This document shows positions 57,100-64,000 of a stretch of DNA of 64,000 nt, one piece after another. Both the position numbers and the translations under genes were made by a program. The stretch comes from Effrenium voratum. Its lineage: Eukaryota; Sar; Dinophyceae; Suessiales; Symbiodiniaceae. The notes under the pieces were generated by a model. That model was not told where the DNA came from. It did no database searches and saw only the letters and a list, made by a program, of their open reading frames with translations. The stretch is from positions 28,501 to 92,500 of the forward strand of contig CAUJNA010000465.1 of NCBI GenBank assembly GCA_963377175.1, given 5' to 3'. The first letter of the stretch is position 1; each line of letters begins with the position of its first letter.

Positions 57100-58300
57100 G
57101 AAGCATCGCAAACGCGGATTCCAACATGAAACCTAATAACCCCTTCCTGTCGGGTGGGGAAACACAAAGCCAGCGCTTGAAACACCAGTGTTGATGGCGC
57201 ATGCCCGGCGCTTTGTTCGCTTAGCGTGCCAGCTGCGCTGGGCTGGGTAATGGAGCAGATCTGTTTTTTGGCCATGTGTTCGCTTAGTGTTTCTGGAACG
57301 GTAGTCGTGCGTTGGCAAGTTCGCGTTTGCGTGCTCGCATACACACCCGCCCGCGGTTTTAGACACTCGTGCAGGCGTGGTTGCCAGCGTGTAAAACCAA
57401 CGCACCCACAAAAACCTATTCAGTTGAGGCCGGGAGTGTGGGCAGCGCGGGCGGCGGTAGCATGGGTATGCTTCTGGGCTGCAAGCTGATTTGGAAGGTA
57501 GCAATCACGGGTGATAGCAAGCATCTGAACATGAAGCCAGTGGGTGATTGAGGGGTTATCGCGGCTTCACAGACGTCCTCTTGTTTGCCAAGGATGGGCG
57601 CGGCGAGTGCCTCCCCTCCAGGCTGATGGCGTTTGATGACTGTGAAAGTGAACAAATACGTGAAGTCAAACCCTCGCCAGGGAGCGCCAATGGATCCAAG
57701 CAAAGGAAGGGCAAGTGTTAGACTAAGCTGCGTCGGAAGGTGCAGTTTGCCGTGGCAGCACTTTGGCATGCTTGCAGTTCATTTCAGCATGACTGCGTCT
57801 AAGGTCGCGCCGCAAAAACGTAAGCGAGGTGCGAACCCGTGATTTTTCTGGCTGTGACATAGATGCCCCACGTGCTCGCAGGACGACCAAGAAGAGGCAG
57901 GCAGTAAACAAGGCTTTGGTGTAGCCTTGTTAGCAAATTGCCCCAGGACTGGAGCCCGGAGCTTGGCAAAATGCTGAGGAGTGTGCCTGCGCGCGTGTCC
58001 TTTTCCAAGCAGGGGGGGGGCGCGGCGCCAAAGCAAGGCGACACGGAGTCTGTCCTTTGGCCCTTGTGTTTCTCCTGTTGTGTGTGCGACTCTGTTGCCT
58101 CGATATTGAGTGGTTCCTCCCCTCGGGAGTGTAAGTGTGTGCCGCCGTTTGGGGGACTCTGGGGTGTACCGATTCAGCAACCCCGGGACGGCTTCGCCGT
58201 GATTTGTGTGACAGCCGTTTGCAAGAGACGCTGCGTTGCGCCTACTCGACTGTATTTCCTCAGTTTGTTACAGGTTTACCTGTCTTGACTTGCTTGGTTG
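57100..58300. other. no certain gene
   Basis: A plus-strand stretch at about 57,615-57,715 (LMAFDDCESEQIREVKPSPG) and one at 57,880-57,975 look faintly coding. 57,995-58,030 shares TTTTCCAAGCAGGGG and CGCGCCA with 58,863-58,892. Unresolved. Confidence 0.3.
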
Positions 58301-58312
58301 CGCATGTCTTTG

Positions 58313-58632
58313 GTCTTGCTCTGGGTGCCATTCTCCGGCTTCTTGCTCTGGGTGCCATTCTCCGTCCGCTTGTCCATGGTCTTGCTGAAGGCCCCTTTGC
58401 AAGGTGGCTCCCTCTGCCTCCCGCTGTTCATTCTTGTTTGTCTTCTTCGTCTTGTTTTGTTTCAACCACCTGGTGTTCTTCTTTGTCGTCTCTGTCTACG
58501 TCTTCTTCATGTTCTCGCCCTTTTACGTCCAGAAGTTTGTTGCTCTTGGCCCCTTTGCGGGATGGCTTCCTTCTCCTTTGCCTCTCCGGGACTTTGTCTT
58601 CCGCTTGTCCCTTTGCGGGATGGCTTCCTCGT
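58313..58632. repeat. short duplications
   Basis: A 27-bp unit (TCTTGCTCTGGGTGCCATTC then TCCG) is duplicated at about 58,314-58,364. CCCTTTGCGGGATGGCTTCC occurs at about 58,551 and 58,610. Confidence 0.7.
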
Positions 58633-59351
58633 CTTCCACCTGCGCCTTCGCAGTGCCATTCGTCTACAAGGGTCAGCTCTTGTTATTTAGGGTTGTTGCT
58701 TGCAGAGACCCTAAGCCTTGGTGGCCTTACGCTTCTTGTGTCTTGGTTGTTTTGGCCACGAGACTGCTTCGTTTTGGTTCGATTTTGGTATGTTTCTCTC
58801 TGCTGAACCTCGCTCCTTCGGGAGCATGTGTGCGCGGAGTCCTTCATCTACACAGGTGGCCAATTTTCCAAGCAGGGGCGCCGCGCCAGATTGCAGACCG
58901 TGCCCAGCAAAGTCACGCAACCCGGAGCGATATGACTAATATGGAGTCTGGTCACCGCGTTTGCGCAGCTCGTGTGACTAAAGGTCCTTCTGTTTTCTTC
59001 TGTTGCGTGTGAACTGAGTTGATTTGGTAGCGCTTTCGATCCTAGAAAGTTGGCACGTGAGGCCATTTCCCTCTCAACTGTTGTTAGATAATGGTTGGCT
59101 TCCGCCTTCAGGATTCTAAGTGTGTGGGTGTGTGGTGTGGTGCGGTGTGGTGCGCGCGCGTGTGCGTGCGCATGTTCGTGCGCACGCGTGCTCGCGCGAC
59201 GCGCTCTAGAGCCAACGCGCATGTGCGGGGGCGGGAGGGGTGTGTGCGCGTGCTGCGATGTTTTTGTGATTCGCTTAAAAACGATGTAGCGCAGACAGAG
59301 ACTGGATAGGGCGCCAAGAGGCAGCATGTCCCTTGCTTGCTTGCTTAGAAA

Positions 59352-59409
59352 TGGAGTGGAAGATCTGAAAAACACATATTACTGTGTGTTTTTCGGGTCT
59401 TCCACTCCA
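59352..59409. repeat. 25-bp-stem inverted repeat (hairpin)
   Basis: 59,352-59,376 pairs with 59,385-59,409 over 25 positions with two mismatches, and the mismatched positions can form G-U pairs in RNA. The loop is 8 nt (TATTACTG). Confidence 0.85.
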
Positions 59410-61590
59410 ATTCAATTTGATTGGCCGTGTCTCCACGCGTGTCTGTGACTACGTCTCAGTCTGCAGTTGCGCGGGCGCGCGCGCGTTGTCCCACGCACGG
59501 GCAGAGGGGCCTTGCTTGTCTGAAAAGAGAACGTCTGACCTTAGCGGTTGGTTTGCTTGCCTTAGGCGGCGGCAGCGATGAGAGCTCACACAGTCGCAGG
59601 AGACGCCGACGCGAGAGACTGAGGTATTGCAGATGAACGTGTTTGGGGGTAAATCAGCTGGCATTCTAAATTGGCGGCTTGATTTTGGTGAGACATGAGG
59701 CTGTACATACTAATTGTTTGTCATGAAATCAAGTCGGCCTGCGGGGACAGGTAGTAGGGCCAACGTTGGGGGGGTTTGAGTGGTTTTGATCGGGTCGCCC
59801 GCACAGTCTTGACCGCTAATAATAGCATTGCGTGGAATCACTTCAAGAGAAGCCAACCCAGGACAAGTCCAGGTTCCTCAACCATGAAGATTAGACTGTT
59901 TCTTGCTTTCTCAGAAGCAGATCCAGGGGGACACGTGTGCCGTGTGAACGAGTGGGATTCTAGCGTGCGCTTGAACTTGCGTGCGCTTACAGTGACTGCA
60001 GGGTGCAATGCGTCGCTAGCGGCTGGCATGAAAAGAAGCAAACAAAAACACGCGCCGTCCGAGATTGCGCTGGAAGACAAGAAAATCGAACTGATTATAA
60101 TCCGGACCTCTGGGAACGGCGCAGCAATTGCGGCATAGACTTGTGGGCCGCGCCAGCTTGATTTCGCAGCTGATGCCTTTTCGGCAACGGCGGCGTGACT
60201 GAGGATTGATCGGCAGTAATTGTACGCGTTGCGCGGGGGGTTGTGCTTAGCAGTCTTCTAGGCCGCAGGGGAAACTGATCGCAAGAAACTTGAACTAAAT
60301 TTGTTTTTGGGCTGAGGCTTGTGGAGGTTGGGTTGGTGCTGCGGGGCTATGAGATGAGAAACGTCGCGGAAAGTGTGACCGCGTCAAGCTGAAACCCAAG
60401 GCTGCAAAGCATGAAGTGGACTGAGTTGCATTGGTGCTGGGTCCAGGGGCAACAGAGCTGGGGCCAGGTGAAGGGAGGGGCTCGCTTCAGGGCCGGAGCG
60501 TGGGCGGGCTTTGAGAATTTTGAGAAGATCCCGATAATTAATCAAAGGGATTTGACCGATCCCAGGCCGTGATGCCCAAGGTTCTGCACTTGGTTGACTG
60601 CGCATTACAGTATAATATGTTGGTTTCTGCGTTGTTAATCGCTTCTCCCTAGTAGAAAACCGTCCCCCCCCCCCCCAAATAAAGAGATCCTGCGGGGGAG
60701 TTTTATTGCTAGGGGTCGCCGGTTTGGGCCTAGATCCAGTTGATAGTTTGAGTATTGGACTTGTTTTGGAAAGTGGATCTCCTTTGATTTGGAGCAAAAC
60801 CTGCTCGGATTGCAACTTTTAAGTAAGAGCTTCGAAAGGGAGTGTCCCATGGTCAGTTTCATAAAGTTGGGTTGTTTGGCGAACACACTCTGGAGGGGGG
60901 ACCCCTAATAAGCATATTTTGGGAGCTTGGTGGAAAGCATGGTCTCAGGAGTTTCGTATTGGTTTAGTATTGGCCAGTTTAATTAAGTATTTTTTTCCGC
61001 GGCTCGGGGGAGTTTTATGATTAGGGGTAGGTTGATTAATAGGAAGAAGTTATTATCTCAGCACAGGCTCTGGTTCTGGCTGGCAGGTCGGTTGTCCCAG
61101 ACGTTCTGCTCTCCACTTCCGCTGTTCATGTTAGTACAGTTTCTTGTTTACGCGCCATCCTGAACCTTTCCTGGCTCTTGCACCAGCGCGATTTGATGAG
61201 CAAGAACCCGCAATTGCATTTGAAACCGCTCTTGTTCCGCGGTGACACGCCCGCATAGATTCCGCCTAGGCACCTTCAAGCGCATAGGCCGTCTAACTGC
61301 AATATTCAACAAACACGGGGAAACACTCTCAGCTGGCTCGAAGGGCTGTTTGGCAATTGTTTCACAGCTCGGCCTCAGCTCGGCGAGCTCTGAAGCGCCG
61401 CCCGGGCAACTGTCCAGATTGAAGTCAAGAATTCACATATGCAAGGTTTAGCTAAACTTTCTAGCCATGATGCAGGTCTTTATGTCGTGTAGTGGCTTAC
61501 TCAAGGTGTAGAGCTTGTGGACAACTAGAGGGTATAGAGCGCCGACGTTGACTACAGTTGGCTTCCGGGCTTTGCATTGTTGTTCTTGAG
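59410..61590. other. no gene recognised
   Basis: No supported gene. 60,666-60,676 is a C run. A GGGGGAGTTTTAT-AT-AGGGGT-type motif occurs near 60,695 and 61,005. Confidence 0.4.
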
Positions 61591-61626
61591 TCAGGCCGGG
61601 ATCGCGAACGAGAGCGTCGCGGCAGG
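61591..61626 (+). CDS. RS-rich gene, exon a
   Basis: Encodes SGRDRERERRGR. Acceptor TTGAG|T; donor GT. This is the least certain of the exons because it is short and low in complexity. Confidence 0.5.
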
Positions 61627-62567
61627 GTCTTGTTGCCCATGCTGCCCATGCTCGGAAGTATTGCCAATTGCAGAGTTCAGCATGCCAACCAGCGTCTTGT
61701 TCCAGAGAATTTGTCTCTTGTGATCTTCGCAATCAAAGGGCAGGCTCCAAGTCTTGCTTGGGTACACAAGTGATGCCATGGCAGTCAGGGCGTCGCAGTG
61801 GGCGCTCAAAAGCTCAAGTGCTGGACTTGGGAGACGTTCCTACTCTTTCCGTCTGTGGCACTGTTGCATGGCCCAAGGAGAAAGAAAGATCTCGCACGCC
61901 AGTGCGATTGCCGGAGGCGCAGAATGCAACAGGCACGTCCTGCCATGCGAATCAGATCACGGAAGGTGGACCGGTTCATCGACGAAAATCACATCAATTC
62001 TGAAGCGGCTCTCAAGATCCGAGCTTTGAGCCCAATCCTGAGAGCATTGGCGATTTTGGGAAACTGGCACAGTTGGATTTCGCCGTCAAGCGCATGGCCC
62101 GCATCAGGACAAACATACGTTGTCATGATATTGGTATATTTGTTGTCATTGAATTGTAAACACTGTGACGCTTGCTCTGAAAGTAAGCAGGGGTCACTGG
62201 TGAGGAGACTGGAAGTGTTTGTTTTCAAAGACCTTGCTACTTTCTGAGTACTGTACGAACAGGCCCGGAAAGCCAGCGCAAAGTGATTTCACGCCCTCTT
62301 ACTGGCGATGTGCAGAATCCGCAGATTGCTCAGGCAAACAGTGCAATAGCATGGTGCAATAGTTGGCCGAATGGACTGAAGAGCTTGTTGTGGCAGAGCG
62401 AGCAGCCATGTTGTCGGTTGAATGGCACCCAGTGAGAAGACATCATGGCTCACACACTTCTTCACCAGATGAACAATGCGTCTGAGCAATGAATCGTTCT
62501 CAGGTCGAAGGTCATGATTGCGCGTGTGCGGGAGTTGCAGAACCAGAACGAGAAGTCAAAGAGTGCA
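61591..62567 (+). CDS. Arg/Ser-rich protein with a helical dinoflagellate module (partial gene, 5 exons seen)
   Basis: Five exons join in one frame across four introns of 158, 42, 40 and 233 nt, plus a fifth of 183 nt before the last exon piece. Product in order: an Arg/Glu/Ser-rich start (SGRDRERERRGR, SGRRSGRSKAQVLDLGD, EKERSRTPVRLPEAQN), then a module VDRFIDENHINSEAALKIRA, LSPESQRKVISRPLTGD, VQNPSKVMIARVRELQNQNE. From memory, modules with 'FI.EN.....A....R.L.PE.QR.V..R..L....NPS..L.ARIR' recur in many dinoflagellate proteins, often with RS-rich or RNA-binding regions. That would suggest a nuclear RNA-processing role, which is inference. Both ends are unresolved. Confidence 0.7.
61785..61835 (+). 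CDS. RS-rich gene, exon b
   Basis: Encodes SGRRSGRSKAQVLDLGD. It is followed by a 42-nt intron (GTTCCT...CCCAAG), and the phase matches both neighbours. Confidence 0.6.
61878..61925 (+). CDS. RS-rich gene, exon c
   Basis: Encodes EKERSRTPVRLPEAQN. Acceptor AG|G; donor GC; the following intron is 40 nt. Confidence 0.75.
61966..62029 (+). CDS. RS-rich gene, exon d: first half of the module
   Basis: Encodes VDRFIDENHINSEAALKIRA and then L, ending in the first base of a Ser codon. Acceptor AG|G; donor GC. Confidence 0.85.
62263..62320 (+). CDS. RS-rich gene, exon e: second half of the module
   Basis: Encodes PESQRKVISRPLTGDVQN. Acceptor AG|G; it ends inside a Pro codon at a GC donor. Confidence 0.85.
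62504..62567 (+). CDS. RS-rich gene, exon f: end of module and coiled start
   Basis: Encodes SKVMIARVRELQNQNEKSKS after completing NP. Acceptor TCTCAG|G. The 3' edge is uncertain, with a GT donor at 62,568 or a GA donor slightly earlier. Confidence 0.75.
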
Positions 62568-64000
62568 GGTGCCTTGCTCCTTGCTCCTTGCTCCTCGCTC
62601 CCTCGCTTGAACTCCTTGACGGCAGACAGGCTCTGGCGGCGCCGACTTCTCGCTTTGGGGGGGAGCTATGCCTCTACCTTGAGCCCTGTGGCCTTGCAAC
62701 TGTTGGTGTTTTCCTTATGGTTTAACTTGGTGAGGCTGGGAGCACCACCAGAGGCGGTAACGAAGTACATCGAGGCTGGTTGTCAATGGTTTGCCAGTGA
62801 CTAAATGTGAGTCAGCGAGTGAGTGAGGAAGTGTCTGCTCAAATTGGGGGCCCACCTTTGGACGGTGTTGTTTATGTTCATATTACAGAGGGATCCCACC
62901 AAACCACGCAAGATCCCATTTTGGGTGTCCTGCTTTTTTTGCAAACGCTCAACGTCTCGTTTTTTGTTTCTCTCTCTCTCTCTCTCTAGTTCTCGCGCTT
63001 GCTCCCTCTCTTCACCCCACGAAAATGCAAAACGGAAACAACAAGTCAGAGGTTTTGAAGGTCCCCCTCAAGCCCGCAGAAGGTTTCATGAACGAAGTGA
63101 CACACACACAATTGCGTGAGTGTTTGGAGGTGGACCGCGTGAAAGGAGCAGAGGGCTCACCTTTGCATTTTGCGAAGAATATATTCACGGCGCGTGAGAA
63201 AACTAAGAACCAGCCAAACGCGAGAGCTGAGAAAAAGAAGCGCGCAAACAACGTGGCCCTGTGCGTGAATTCGGGCCTTCCAACGTTCAAAAACCAGCCT
63301 GGATGTGACACCTGGCAGAGGCATGTGTGATAAGGTCTCAGAGCAGGGCTTGGAGAGAAAATCACAGTCAGTTAGTTCCAGTGGCACAGAAGTTCTTGGT
63401 ACAGTAAGCTTCCTTTGACTACGGCAGTTCTTATTAAGCTTTCTTTGATAGCCGGATAGGACTAGGAGTGTCGAGTGTCAAGGGCTGGCGTTTGCCAAGC
63501 TTGTCAGTGCCATCGCGACAGAATTGTGTTGGTGGAGAATTGGATTTGGTGGTTCGCATAGTTCCCTGTTTTGCAGTGCTTGCCTGTGTGCCTGCCCTTT
63601 GCTTGCCTGAAGGGATCGCCCCATGTTTGGGAAAGATGTCTCAGTATCAGATTCAGTCTTTGTCTCCATTCAGCTTGCCAATGAATCCTTGGCAGGATAA
63701 CGACCTTGATGTCTTGCCCTTACCGGTTGGCTTATAAGAGAAAGGTGCATGTGCATGATGCACAGGCATGATTGATTACCGAGGAAAGCGCCGCACGTTC
63801 TCTCCGAGCCCTCCCACCCCACAACCAGGCAGAAGATTAGCTTATGGTCAGAAGCACTCACTAAGCCTTCCAATTTGGCAGGCCATTGCGATACGGTGGG
63901 ATTTATCCCAGTACAAGAATCCATCGGCCAAGTTTATGCAGCATCCTGAGATACAAGTTAGCAGTACGACAAGGTGCTATTGCCGCTGAGGTCCATGGCA
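62568..64000. other. presumed continuation of the RS-rich gene; exons not resolved
   Basis: Protein-like plus-strand stretches are present at about 62,711-62,802 (LVRLGAPPEAVTKYIEAGCQ), 63,637-63,737 (SQYQIQSLSPFSLPMNPWQD) and 63,780-63,870. I cannot place their splice sites. 62,972-62,987 is a CT run. The gene may run past the window edge. Confidence 0.35.

Noticed and set aside
56530..57202. Gly/Trp/Arg repeat protein of ~270 codons
   Set aside because: It is the 39-bp minisatellite, whose period is a multiple of three; all frames of both strands stay open.
1..64000. tRNA, rRNA, snRNA or dinoflagellate spliced-leader genes
   Set aside because: I looked for a tRNA T-loop GTTCRA-type pattern with a paired acceptor arm, and for the CCGTAGCCATTTTGGCTCAAG leader core, and found no convincing match by eye. 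A covariance-model search would be decisive.

Overview
This window looks like nuclear DNA from a photosynthetic dinoflagellate, most likely of the Symbiodinium type. Three things point there. A protein-kinase gene is split into many tiny exons whose introns begin with GT, GC or GA and nearly always end AG|G. The copia-like and 'unknown-protein' repeat fragments have a dinoflagellate flavour. Most of the remaining DNA is minisatellite and microsatellite. I found no rRNA, tRNA, CRISPR array, operon or bacterial feature. The species assignment is inference from sequence style only.

Layout. 1-1,990: a ~60-bp minisatellite followed by a short CACTTCTGATCGA-type array. 1,990-7,756: a decayed, frameshifted minus-strand element carrying two large broken reading frames. 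7,757-9,452: a segment bounded by 28-bp imperfect inverted repeats. 9,590-9,935: the CACTTCTGATCGA array resumes and runs into a 36-bp minisatellite. 10-23.6 kb: more minisatellites, a Ty1/copia RNase H remnant (minus strand, about 12.9-13.4 kb) and fossil coding pieces (18.7-21.7 kb). 23.7-33.8 kb: a 10-kb GAT/ATC higher-order repeat with two large tandem duplications. 33.9-35.2 kb: a TATG tract that switches strand.

36.08-49.05 kb (+): a near-complete AGC-family (PKA/PKG-type) kinase catalytic subunit in 19 exons. The joined frame is continuous, about 342 codons plus a stop, and all catalytic motifs are present. Intron 3 and intron 7 carry a large inverted module: 36-bp minisatellite, then a GAAA/GATA tract, then a 32-bp hairpin-bearing terminus, matched by the reverse complement of the same parts. 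The two arms flank exons 4-7.

49-61.5 kb: further minisatellites (80-bp, ~150-bp, 39-bp), an unidentified coding-like block at 54.4-55.9 kb, and a 25-bp-stem hairpin at 59.35 kb. 61.59-62.57 kb (+): exons of a second gene, an Arg/Ser/Glu-rich protein with a helical module that I believe recurs in dinoflagellate proteins of unknown function; its ends are not resolved. The two genes share gene architecture (micro-introns, GC donors, AG|G acceptors), but nothing suggests a common pathway.
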